From the NCBI GenBank assembly GCA_027010905.1, contig JALVBA010000270.1, positions 1 to 20,948 on the forward strand: 20,948 bases of DNA. Reading direction: 5' to 3'. The notes under the pieces were generated by a model. It ran no database searches. It was not told the DNA's origin and saw nothing but the letters and a program-made list of their open reading frames with translations. A program made the translations under genes and the position numbers. Origin of the DNA: Marinilabiliaceae bacterium (GTDB taxonomy: Bacteria; Bacteroidota; Bacteroidia; Bacteroidales; Marinilabiliaceae). Below are positions 8,146 through 16,017 of the stretch, piece by piece. The stretch's first letter is position 1. The number at the start of each line of letters is the position of its first letter.

Positions 8146-8191
8146 TAGGGTAAATTAAATTTTAATAATCTTTATTAAATCACTAAATTTG

Positions 8192-8214
8192 GCCTCGCTA
8201 AAAGATAGCGGGGC
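8192..8214 (+). terminator. Hairpin after fabI
   Basis: GCCTCGCT (8192-8199) pairs with AGCGGGGC (8207-8214), 8 bp with one G-T pair and a 7-nt loop. It lies 47 nt after the fabI stop. No T run follows, so terminator activity is plausible but not certain. Confidence 0.4.
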
Positions 8215-8291
8215 TCTGTTATATAAACAAGATAACAGTCGTAGGCTATTTGCCTGTAACAGAGTAGCTAAAAGCTATAAAAAAATATAAG

Positions 8292-9197
8292 ATGGATACA
8301 ATTCAGATTAATCACTTGAGAGAATTAGAGGCTGAATCAATCTTCGTGATAAGGGAGGTTGCTGCTCAGTTCGAAAATCCGGTGATGCTATTTTCAGGTG
8401 GAAAAGATTCTATAGTTATGTTTCACCTGGCAATGAAGGCTTTTTGGCCTGCAAAAATTCCTTTCCCTATGATGCATATCGATACGGGACATAACTTTCA
8501 GGAGACATTGGATTATCGTGATAGGCTGATGAGCGAAACCGGAACAAAGCTTATCGTTGCCTCTGTTCAGGAGAGCATCGATCAGGGTAGAGTTACCGAG
8601 GAGAAGGGGGTAAACGCCAGTCGTAATAAATTGCAAACTACCACACTTCTGGATGCCATCGAAAGTAACAAGTTTGATGCTGCTATGGGTGGTGGACGAA
8701 GAGACGAAGAGAAAGCAAGAGCAAAAGAGCGTTTCTTCTCACATCGTGATGAGTTTGGTCAGTGGGATCCTAAAAATCAACGCCCTGAGTTGTGGAATCT
8801 GTTTAATGGTAGAAAACATATGGGTGAACATTTCAGAGTATTTCCCATAAGTAACTGGACTGAGATGGATGTGTGGCAGTATATCTACATGGAGCAGATT
8901 GATTTGCCAAGTCTATACTTTACTCACAAACGTAAGGTCTTTAATCGCGATGGAGTTTGGATGGCAATTGCACCTTATATGCAGCTAAAACCTAACGAGG
9001 TAATTGAGGAGAGGGAGGTTAGGTGTCGTACAATCGGGGATATAACCTGTACAGGACTATCCCTTTCAATGGCGAATACTCTCGAAGAAATTATACATGA
9101 GGTGGCATCAACACGAACAACAGAGCGTGGAGGAAGAGCTGACGATAAAAGGTCGGAGTCAGCAATGGAAGACAGAAAAAAGGAAGGTTACTTTTAA
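8292..9197 (+). CDS. cysD: Sulfate adenylyltransferase subunit 2 (CysD)
   Basis: A 301-residue small subunit of ATP sulfurylase, which makes adenylyl sulfate from sulfate and ATP in sulfate activation. It is a PP-loop ATP pyrophosphatase-type enzyme: SGGKDS at 35-40 is the P-loop, followed by HIDTGHNFQET (72-82), GGGRRDEEKARAKERFFS near 133-150 and the FPISNWTEMDVWQYI segment. The C-terminal RGGRADDKRSESAMEDRKKEGYF matches the conserved tail. Length equals that of E. coli CysD (about 302). cysN follows after 70 nt, and the two proteins form the CysDN heterodimer. No cysH, cysC or transporter gene is in the window, so whether the product feeds cysteine synthesis or PAPS-dependent sulfation cannot be told from here. 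Confidence 0.95.
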   Translation: MDTIQINHLRELEAESIFVIREVAAQFENPVMLFSGGKDSIVMFHLAMKAFWPAKIPFPMMHIDTGHNFQETLDYRDRLMSETGTKLIVASVQESIDQGRVTEEKGVNASRNKLQTTTLLDAIESNKFDAAMGGGRRDEEKARAKERFFSHRDEFGQWDPKNQRPELWNLFNGRKHMGEHFRVFPISNWTEMDVWQYIYMEQIDLPSLYFTHKRKVFNRDGVWMAIAPYMQLKPNEVIEEREVRCRTIGDITCTGLSLSMANTLEEIIHEVASTRTTERGGRADDKRSESAMEDRKKEGYF

Positions 9198-9202
9198 TTG
9201 AT

Positions 9203-9244
9203 AATTGTCAATTTTGTATTGAAGATTTAGAAATTGTCAATTTT
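9203..9244 (+). repeat. 13-bp direct repeat between cysD and cysN
   Basis: AATTGTCAATTTT occurs at 9203-9215 and again at 9232-9244, 29 nt start to start, within the 70-nt gap. Each copy contains AATTG..CAATT, partly self-complementary. It could be a regulatory site or a remnant of the A/T-rich short repeats seen between Bacteroidota genes. Confidence 0.55.
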
Positions 9245-9267
9245 CAATATTTAATCATAATAAAATT

Positions 9268-10536
9268 ATGGGAAAAGAGTCAGGATATTTAGATATGGAG
9301 CTTTTACGTTTCACCACTGCAGGAAGTGTTGATGATGGTAAAAGTACTTTGATTGGGCGGTTGTTATACGATAGTAAGGCTATTTTTGACGATCAAATGG
9401 ATGCTATCGAGAAAGCCAGTGAACGGGCAGGTAACGAAGATGTTAATCTTGCCCTGCTTACTGACGGTCTTAAAGCTGAAAGAGAGCAGGGTATTACTAT
9501 TGATGTTGCCTATCGCTACTTTGCAACACCTAAACGTAAGTTCATTATCGCTGATACTCCGGGGCATATTCAGTACACACGAAATATGGTTACCGGTGCC
9601 AGTACAGCAAATATGGCATTGATACTGGTTGATGCCAGGCATGGTGTTTTGGAGCAAACCCTCAGGCATGCGTACATCGCTTCGTTATTGCAGATACCTC
9701 ATATTATTGTTTGTGTTAATAAGATGGATCTTGTTGATTACAGTGAGGAGTATTTTGAGAAGATTAAGAATGACCTTGAGGATGTGTCGTCAAAGCTGAG
9801 TGTTAAAGATGTACGTTACGTACCTATTAGTGCACTTAAGGGTGACAATGTTGTTGACAGATCGAATAATATGGATTGGTATCAGGGACCAACTCTGATG
9901 TATCTGCTTGAGAATATTCATATCGGAAGTGATATTAATACCGAAGATTTCAGATTTCCTGTTCAGTATGTCGTTAGGCCGCAATCGAAAGATTTTCCTG
10001 ACTATAGAGGTTACGCCGGACGTATTGCCAGCGGCAAGGTAAGTGTTGGTGACAAAGTTACTGTTCTACCTTCCGGTTTCTCTTCAGTTATTAAAAGTAT
10101 TGACCTCTATAAAGATACATACAAGCGTGCTGTTGCACCGCAATCGGTAACCATAACCCTTGAGGATGATATTGACATCAGCAGGGGCGATATGCTTGTT
10201 GGAGATGTGAAAACTCCAAAGGTTGGTCAGGATATAGATGTAATGATCTGCTGGTTTAATGAAAAGAACCTTGTTCCTCGTGGTAAATATGTTATTCGCC
10301 ACACCTCAACAGAAGCTCGATGCCTTGTTAAGGAGGTAAACTTCAAAATGAATATCAATACATTAGAAAAGGAGCCGGTGGATAAAGAGATTAAGATGAA
10401 TGATGTTGCACGAATATCTATTCGTACTACTAAACCTCTGTTTTACGACTCCTACAATAGAAATCGTACTACCGGAAGTTTGATATTAATTGACGAAGCT
10501 ACAAACGAAACTGTAGCTACCGGAATGATTGTATAG
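9268..10536 (+). CDS. cysN: Sulfate adenylyltransferase subunit 1 (CysN), GTPase
   Basis: A 422-residue large subunit of ATP sulfurylase; its GTP hydrolysis drives synthesis of adenylyl sulfate by CysD. It is an EF-Tu-like GTPase: G1 GSVDDGKS at 19-26, the REQGITIDVAY switch I near 72-82, G3 DTPGH at 96-100, and G4 NKMD at 151-154. Two beta-barrel domains follow (about 220-420), with VVRPQSKDFPDYRGYAGRI in the first. It is shorter than E. coli CysN (about 475) and lacks the C-terminal APS kinase (CysC) domain found in CysNC fusions; the end matches the normal end of the second barrel, so it appears complete. It is the second gene of the cysDN unit and is followed by a good terminator at 10556-10589. 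Confidence 0.94.
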   Translation: MGKESGYLDMELLRFTTAGSVDDGKSTLIGRLLYDSKAIFDDQMDAIEKASERAGNEDVNLALLTDGLKAEREQGITIDVAYRYFATPKRKFIIADTPGHIQYTRNMVTGASTANMALILVDARHGVLEQTLRHAYIASLLQIPHIIVCVNKMDLVDYSEEYFEKIKNDLEDVSSKLSVKDVRYVPISALKGDNVVDRSNNMDWYQGPTLMYLLENIHIGSDINTEDFRFPVQYVVRPQSKDFPDYRGYAGRIASGKVSVGDKVTVLPSGFSSVIKSIDLYKDTYKRAVAPQSVTITLEDDIDISRGDMLVGDVKTPKVGQDIDVMICWFNEKNLVPRGKYVIRHTSTEARCLVKEVNFKMNINTLEKEPVDKEIKMNDVARISIRTTKPLFYDSYNRNRTTGSLILIDEATNETVATGMIV

Positions 10537-10555
10537 TGAAGTTTTTAATAGAATG

Positions 10556-10589
10556 AAAGCCGTATCAGATTTTCCGGTATGGCTTTTTT
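10556..10589 (+). terminator. Intrinsic terminator of cysDN
   Basis: AAAGCCGTATC (10556-10566) pairs with GGTATGGCTTT (10576-10586) over 11 positions, two of them G-T pairs, with a 9-nt loop and six Ts ending at 10589. It begins 20 nt after the cysN stop. Confidence 0.8.
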
Positions 10590-10868
10590 GTATGTTGTTA
10601 CAAAAATGTGCTCTTTCTGCAAAATGAACTTGACAGGATTGATCAATACCCAAAATAGAGTGTTCATATTGTGAAACTAGCCAACACAAAAGGTAGACAA
10701 ACCATAATAATTGATTCCACAATAATATAAGGTGTCGCGACGATGTTTACTTTTATTCCGCAATAATAGCGGGACACATATTGCGGCTACACTCTATACC
10801 AATTTAATTACAAAACACCCTAAATAATTTGTATAATTACTGCATGTGTAAACGAAAACTCATGCAAA
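10590..10868. other. Gene-free stretch with inverted repeats next to the IS remnant
   Basis: I see no convincing gene in these 279 nt. CCGCAATA (10758-10765) and TATTGCGG (10779-10786) form a perfect 8-bp inverted repeat. GTGTCGCG (10732-10739) and CGGGACAC (10770-10777) form an overlapping imperfect one. TGCATG and CATGCA (about 10841-10866) form a third, and ACAAAACACCC occurs directly repeated at 10810-10820 and 10876-10886. These may be ends or scars of the neighbouring IS630-type element. Confidence 0.4.
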
Positions 10869-11447
10869 TTAGGAAACAAAACACCCCATATATACATCCA
10901 AAAAAAGTTTATGATGAGTTATAGATTGAATTATTTCAGAAGTAAGATTATCTTTGATGAAATTGGCTAGCCAAACTTTCACGTTTTCAATATTTCCAAA
11001 GACTTTGTTTTTGTAAAATTGCTTTATGTATGCCCAAATTATTTCAGAATGATTTAGTTCTGGTGAATATGGCGGTATTCTTATAAACTTGATGTTATCT
11101 GGAATTTCATATTTTGTCAATGAGTGAAAACCGGCATTGTCAATTATTATTATTTTAAGTTCCTCGGGTTTGTATTTTGAAAATTCTAATATGTAGGAAT
11201 AAAATATTTCACTCGTTGTTCCCTCAATTTCATAAACAAAGGAATCACCATTAATAGGAGAAAAACTACCATAAACATACGTATTCTTAAAAGCATGCTG
11301 ATATTTTACAATTGGTTTCACTCCCCTTGCAGTAAGGCATTTGCCAACATGCGTTTTTAATCCAAGTCTACTTTCATCTTGAAAGTACAAATTGAATGAT
11401 TTAAATTTATCCAGACTTGGAAAAACGCAATTGGCCGGAGGACATCG
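10869..11447 (-). pseudogene. IS630-type transposase, 5'-truncated (DDE domain only)
   Basis: The frame is open from 11447 and reads ...SLDKFKSFNLYFQDESRLGL..., ending at 10869. It is the C-terminal catalytic domain of an IS630/Tc1-like DDE transposase. Counting from the TTG at 11390, the triad is Asp5 in YFQDESR, Asp84 in IIIDNAGFH and Glu116 in PPYSPELNHSEIIW. The region between the last two is about 31 residues, slightly shorter than the usual 34-35. The N-terminal helix-turn-helix part, in-frame or as a separate ORF, is missing: a TGA at 11448-11450 ends the upstream frame, and the regulator gene stops only a few nt away at 11453. There is no ATG start. The element is therefore probably a dead remnant whose left part was lost, although its catalytic residues are intact. 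Confidence 0.75.
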
Positions 11448-11452
11448 TCAAG

Positions 11453-14400
11453 CTACTTTTTAAAACAGGAGGGTGCTTTGTTGTATTTTTGTTTAAATGC
11501 GTGGGTAAACCAGGCGGGGTCGTTAAATCCACAGATGTAAGCTATTTCAGAGATATTCATACGGGTATTTGTAAGCATCTCTTTGGCTTTCTCCAATCTG
11601 TAATCGCGAATAAGTATTGCGGTTGATCTGTTTGTGAGAGCCTTTATTTTACGATACATCTGCGATTCACTTAAGTTCAGGTCTGCCGCAAGATTTGAAG
11701 ATTTGTATGCAGCATTATCAAGATTTTTATCAATCAAAAGGAATATTTTGGATAGAAACTTATCCTCAGCAGTCTCAACTTTTATTATCGACCTGTTCTG
11801 TGACGAATATTTTTTCTGAAGATTCTTTCTAAGCTCTGTCAGTTGTTCTATCCTCACAATAAGCTCTTTCTTGTTGAAGGGTTTAATTAGATAGGCATCT
11901 GCTCCGGCTGAATAGCCTTTCAGTTTATCCTGCTCCAGCGAACGAGCCGTAAGCATAATTATTGGAATATGCGATGTTGCAGTATCGTTCTTTAGTATCT
12001 CACACAACTTAAACCCATCTTTCTTAGGCATCATCAGGTCGGTGATAATTATGTCAGGAACACTCTTTATTGCCATTTCTATTCCCTCTTCACCATCACG
12101 TGCAAAAATGATTTGATACTCAGGTTCAATACACGAAGCCACGTAATTGGCTACATCGTAGTTGTCCTCAACTATCAATAGCAGGTGTTTATTAATGTCA
12201 ATGGGTTTGTCTGGTTTTTCGTTAGTAGACGCAGGTACTTCCTCCTCTGTTTTAAATGATGCTTTATCCCTTTTTGCTTTTTTTGATACGGGGATTCTTA
12301 TTGTAAAAACTGTACCTTTCCCTTCGTTACTTTCAACACCGATGTTACCTTGCATAAGTCCTATGTACTCTTTCACAATAGCTAATCCGATACCCGTTCC
12401 TTCAATGTTTTTTTTAGTTGAGTTCTTTGCCTGAAAGAAACGGTCGAATATCTTGTTTAAATCATCCGGTGCAATACCAATGCCTGAATCTTTTACTTTG
12501 ATAATCAGATTATCCTTTCCAGAGTTCATCTTCTCATCTTTAACATGAAGAATAATCTTACCATATTCAGGTGTAAATTTAATGGCATTGTTCAGCAGGT
12601 TTGAGATGACAATCGAAAATTTCTCTCGGTCGAAATCCATACATAAGTTGTCAATCTCGTTGTAGTATGCAAATTCGATATTTTTATGAGCTGCCAGAGA
12701 GTGAAACGACTCAGTTATTACTTTCAGGAAATGTACGATGTCGTCACAGGTTGCTTTTATTGATAATTTACTATTCTCAATTTTCGACAGGTCAAGAACC
12801 TGATTAATCAGTTGTAGCAGTTTCTTACTGTTTCTCATTAACACCTTTAATCGGGTGCTGTATTTTGCACTTTCATTCTCATTAAGATTTTCACGAATAT
12901 CTTCTGTAACTCCCAAAATCACTGTTAGCGGGGTTCGTAATTCGTGGGTGATGTTGGTGTAAAAAGTTGTTTTTAATTCATCAATCTCCGTCAGCCTCAG
13001 TCTCTCCTGATGCTCAAGATTTTTGTTGAGGTTAAATTTATAGATAGTGTAGATAAAGGTTAGGAATATAATAATATAGATGATATACGCTAAGTCTGAT
13101 TTCCACCATGGCGGAATAATTGATATTGGCAGGCTAAGCGGCTCAACCCTTTCCCAGACACTGTTTCTTGATACCCCTTGTATTTCGAGAGTGTATTTTC
13201 CGGGAGCTAAGTTGAGGAATTGTATCTGGCGTTTTTTGCCAATAAAATTCCACTTTTTGTCAACAGGTATTAAGCGGTAAGCGAAATTCGTATTCTTATG
13301 ATATAAGAGGTTGATATTCGAGAAGTTTACGTAAAATGGAAACTGGTTTGAATGAAGCTCTACGTTCTTGCCCTTTTCAATAACGAATTTTTCCAACTGA
13401 TTGGTTTTGTAATTGGTAACCTGAAGACCATTGAAATAGAGCCTGTTTTTCTTGTTAAGTTCTTTCATCCTTTCGGGGTTGAAAAAACTTATACCATTAA
13501 TCCCCCCGAAATAGAGCATTCCTTTTTCATCTTTAAATTGTGCCTGCAAATTGAACTCTTTATCAGCAAATCCGTCATCACTATTGTAGTTGGTAAACTG
13601 TTTTGTTTGTGTGTTTAAACATGCAATGCCGTTATTGGTGGATGCCCATATTCTACCTCTATCATCTTCCAGTATTCCGTAAACAACACTGTTGGGCATT
13701 CCGTTTTCACTGTTGAAATGTTCCAACGAGCTGTTTTTTCTATTGTAAAAAAATAGTCCGTTGCGGGTTCCTATCCATAGATTCCTGTCTTTAGCCACCA
13801 GTATATCGTAAACAACATTATCTGTTAAAGCGGGGGTGTTATTAACAGTGAGCCTTTTAAATTCAGGTTTGTCAGGTTCTCCGTTTTTGAATGATAAAAT
13901 AGCTACTCCTCTAATTGTGCCAACCCAATATTCATTCTCGCCTGACTGACGTATACAGTAAACCCTGTCGGAAGGTATTGATGCCGGGTTGTTATTCTCA
14001 TGTTTGTAACTCATGAATTTAAAACTCTGCTCCTGCACACTGCCGGTAAATCTGTTAAGACCTCCATTGTATGTGCAGATCCACATATCACTATCTCTGT
14101 CCCGATATACCTGACGGATAAAATTGTTACTTAACGAGGAGTTGTTTGAAGGGTTGTGAGTTATGTTTTTAATAGTCATGTTTTTGGGTAATCTGCTTGA
14201 ATCAGATAGTATCGAAAGTCCCTCTTTAGTTCCTACCCAAATATTTCCACTCTTATCAGTAGCAGTAGAAAACACAACATTAGAAAGCAGGTGAGCTGAT
14301 TTACCTGTAAATGTGTAGAGCTTCCCATTTTTTATCATGTTAAGCCCTCCTCCCGAAGTGCCTACACACAGATTATCCCCATATTTTTTTATTGAGAATA

Positions 14401-15484
14401 CAACATTTGAATTCAAAGAGTTCTTATTTCCGGCTTCACTTTTTATAATATTTACAATGGGGTCTTTGTAAATCAGGTTGAGGAACTTACCGGTGCCAAT
14501 CCATCCCTGATTCTCATTATCGAAAATTATTTTTGTTACGGTGTTGTTACTTAGCGAATTTGAATTCAGCCCCTTGTGATGTAGCTGCGTTATTGTTTTG
14601 TTTTCAGAATTGTAACTGTTCACAACGTACAAGCCATCTCCTGTTGCTACCCACATCTCCTGGGTTCTCCACTTAATGTCATAAATAATTAATGGTGTAG
14701 AGTTGCTTTGTGGCGATAAACGATACTTTGATATTTTTCTGTTTTTTACGTTAAGCCGGTAAAGTGCCTGCCTTGTTCCTACCCAAATTTCATCAGGGTT
14801 ATTACTATTGATAACATTAATGTTTCCAATCTCATCACCTTCAATGCTGTACTTATTAAATGTTACAAATGTGGGGTCTCTATTTGTGTGAGCATGGTAT
14901 AGATCTCCCTCTTTAGTACCTACCCATACTGTTCCATCAGGGGAGATATACAGGGCTGTGGTTGATACGTCCGGTTTATCATCGAGTGTAAGCTGAATTA
15001 TCTTATATTTTTTTGTTGAGTTATCATTTTTAATGATCGCAATGTTATTGTTATCAAGAGTAGCGTAAATATTGCCGAACCGGTCTTTCTTCAGGGTAAT
15101 AATATCATTGTTTGTCAGCTCTGGGAAATGGCTGAAGCTATTTTTTTTGATGTCGTAATAACATAAACCCGACGAACGGGTTCCTATCCATATTCTGTTA
15201 TTGTCAAGTAGCAGTGTATTGATGAAATTGCCACACAATCCAGACTGCATTTTTTTGTTATTGTAAAAAGCAAGGAACGATGTTCCGTCAAATCTGTTCA
15301 ATCCATCTTGTGTAGCAATCCAAAGATAGCCTGAATCATCCAGAATTATATCATTTATCGAAGCCTGAGATAGCCCCTGTTCAATGGTGTAATGAATAAA
15401 TTTGAATTTATCTCTATAGTCCTGTTGGGCTATTGTGTTGAAAAAGGAGAAGAGTAGAATAGTAATGTAGTAGTATCGTAACAC
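11453..15484 (-). CDS. Hybrid two-component system sensor kinase/response regulator (HTCS) with AraC output
   Basis: A 1343-residue protein with a whole two-component pathway in one chain. A signal peptide (about 1-19, MLRYYYITILLFSFFNTIAQ) is followed by a periplasmic sensor. I count 14 propeller strands of the type LWIGTR.GL (for example GYLWIATQDGLNRFDG, GTVWVGTKEGDLYHA, NLWIGTRNGLFFY), enough for two seven-bladed propellers, and then a Y_Y_Y domain (about 710-785). One membrane span is at about 791-811. Inside are HisKA with His847 in THELRTP, HATPase with the N box near 965, DSGIGI and GTGIGLAI near 1031, a receiver with Asp1149 in IIITDLMMPKKDG, and an AraC-type helix-turn-helix at about 1245-1343. 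The start is GTG at 15484; no in-frame ATG lies upstream. Such regulators usually sense oligosaccharides and control an adjacent utilization locus, but none is present here. Confidence 0.92.
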   Translation of the reverse strand: MLRYYYITILLFSFFNTIAQQDYRDKFKFIHYTIEQGLSQASINDIILDDSGYLWIATQDGLNRFDGTSFLAFYNNKKMQSGLCGNFINTLLLDNNRIWIGTRSSGLCYYDIKKNSFSHFPELTNNDIITLKKDRFGNIYATLDNNNIAIIKNDNSTKKYKIIQLTLDDKPDVSTTALYISPDGTVWVGTKEGDLYHAHTNRDPTFVTFNKYSIEGDEIGNINVINSNNPDEIWVGTRQALYRLNVKNRKISKYRLSPQSNSTPLIIYDIKWRTQEMWVATGDGLYVVNSYNSENKTITQLHHKGLNSNSLSNNTVTKIIFDNENQGWIGTGKFLNLIYKDPIVNIIKSEAGNKNSLNSNVVFSIKKYGDNLCVGTSGGGLNMIKNGKLYTFTGKSAHLLSNVVFSTATDKSGNIWVGTKEGLSILSDSSRLPKNMTIKNITHNPSNNSSLSNNFIRQVYRDRDSDMWICTYNGGLNRFTGSVQEQSFKFMSYKHENNNPASIPSDRVYCIRQSGENEYWVGTIRGVAILSFKNGEPDKPEFKRLTVNNTPALTDNVVYDILVAKDRNLWIGTRNGLFFYNRKNSSLEHFNSENGMPNSVVYGILEDDRGRIWASTNNGIACLNTQTKQFTNYNSDDGFADKEFNLQAQFKDEKGMLYFGGINGISFFNPERMKELNKKNRLYFNGLQVTNYKTNQLEKFVIEKGKNVELHSNQFPFYVNFSNINLLYHKNTNFAYRLIPVDKKWNFIGKKRQIQFLNLAPGKYTLEIQGVSRNSVWERVEPLSLPISIIPPWWKSDLAYIIYIIIFLTFIYTIYKFNLNKNLEHQERLRLTEIDELKTTFYTNITHELRTPLTVILGVTEDIRENLNENESAKYSTRLKVLMRNSKKLLQLINQVLDLSKIENSKLSIKATCDDIVHFLKVITESFHSLAAHKNIEFAYYNEIDNLCMDFDREKFSIVISNLLNNAIKFTPEYGKIILHVKDEKMNSGKDNLIIKVKDSGIGIAPDDLNKIFDRFFQAKNSTKKNIEGTGIGLAIVKEYIGLMQGNIGVESNEGKGTVFTIRIPVSKKAKRDKASFKTEEEVPASTNEKPDKPIDINKHLLLIVEDNYDVANYVASCIEPEYQIIFARDGEEGIEMAIKSVPDIIITDLMMPKKDGFKLCEILKNDTATSHIPIIMLTARSLEQDKLKGYSAGADAYLIKPFNKKELIVRIEQLTELRKNLQKKYSSQNRSIIKVETAEDKFLSKIFLLIDKNLDNAAYKSSNLAADLNLSESQMYRKIKALTNRSTAILIRDYRLEKAKEMLTNTRMNISEIAYICGFNDPAWFTHAFKQKYNKAPSCFKK

Positions 15485-15634
15485 AATTCTAAGTTTTAAA
15501 CTACAAATTATGAATATTAAGCGGATAATAAAAATCTATTAAACATTTTTGGTTCTACATGATTAATAGTGGGTGAAGCAATAGTGTTAATATTAAAAAA
15601 TATGAATATTTATTAGATAACATATTTTTATAGC
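15485..15634. other. Upstream region of the HTCS gene
   Basis: An A/T-rich sequence. I looked for a minus-strand TAnnTTTG box (CAAAnnTA on +) before the GTG start and found no good match. No gene is seen. Confidence 0.3.
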
Positions 15635-15774
15635 GGCCTCTTTCTGATTGCGCTTGGAGTGTGATTAAAGGTTTAGTGAGATTGGGAAGCTCCGAAGATA
15701 TGAGGAGATCACCTCCCGAAATAATCGGGAAACTTAACCTTTAAGCATACGGAAGGTGCAATCAGAAAGAGGCC
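15635..15774. repeat. 140-nt palindromic element (long hairpin; MITE-like or structured RNA)
   Basis: The terminal arms GGCCTCTTTCTGATTGC (15635-15651) and its exact complement (15758-15774) give 17 perfect pairs. Inside, AAAGGTTTAG (15667-15676) pairs with CTTAACCTTT (15733-15742) at nine of ten positions. Smaller hairpins lie in the centre: GGAG-ATCA-CCTCC, and TCCCGA-AATAA-TCGGGA. The element is followed by a T run (15779-15785). No target-site duplication is obvious at its ends. It could be a miniature inverted-repeat element, a repeat family of this genome, or a structured non-coding RNA. Confidence 0.6.
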
Positions 15775-15780
15775 TTGATT

Positions 15781-15851
15781 TTTTTGCCTGCCTGCCGGTA
15801 GGCAGGGTTTCGTTGGCGCCTGTCCCACATAGCGGGGCATCAAGGCAAAAA
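15781..15851. repeat. CCTGCC-type palindromic repeat nested in a larger inverted repeat
   Basis: CCTGCC (15791-15796), loop GGTA, and GGCAGG (15801-15806) form a compact hairpin of the type often scattered between genes in Bacteroidota. It is enclosed by TTTTTGCC (15781-15788) and GGCAAAAA (15844-15851). Spurious frames across it read CLPAGRQ or CLPVGR, a usual sign of this repeat. It lies directly after the 140-nt palindrome. Confidence 0.6.
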
Positions 15852-15922
15852 GGAAAAATGATTTTACTACCACCCACAATATTTCATATAGCACCTTTTC
15901 TTTTTAGTGACAAATATCAGCA

Positions 15923-15989
15923 TATACTATTTTTGCGCTGTTAATCTATGTTAAATAGTAAAATATACTATTTCAAATTTATATGTTTG
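15923..15989 (+). promoter_or_regulatory. Possible operator repeats and -7 box before the M16 peptidase gene
   Basis: TATACTATTT occurs at 15923-15932 and 15964-15973, 41 nt apart, and the inverse AAATAGTA at 15953-15960 forms a perfect 8-bp palindrome with the second copy (loop of 5). TATGTTTG at 15982-15989 fits TAnnTTTG and lies 29 nt before the ATG, but no TTG is at the -33 position. A promoter that needs an activator bound at the repeats would fit, by inference. Confidence 0.4.
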
Positions 15990-16017
15990 ATACATCATAA
16001 ATCTAACTTAAAATTAC

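Noticed and set aside
8184..8191. TAAATTTG, a TAnnTTTG match before cysD
   Set aside because: No -33 TTG at the proper distance, and transcription would start inside the hairpin that follows fabI; judged a chance match.
8265..8277. Small hairpin TAGCT-AAA-AGCTA before cysD as a riboswitch
   Set aside because: A 5-bp stem with no conserved core; nothing resembles a known sulfur-related riboswitch.
10486..10722. 78-codon minus-strand frame after cysN
   Set aside because: It overlaps the cysN end and its terminator, its composition is unlike a protein, and no start site is visible.
15635..15851. CRISPR array
   Set aside because: The repeats are inverted, not regularly spaced direct repeats, and no cas gene is in the window.
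15709..15944. Opposing 61- and 62-codon frames across the palindromic region
   Set aside because: Both cross the CCTGCC repeat and read CLPAGRQ or CLPVGR, the usual sign of spurious frames over this repeat; they overlap each other and lie in non-coding palindromic DNA.
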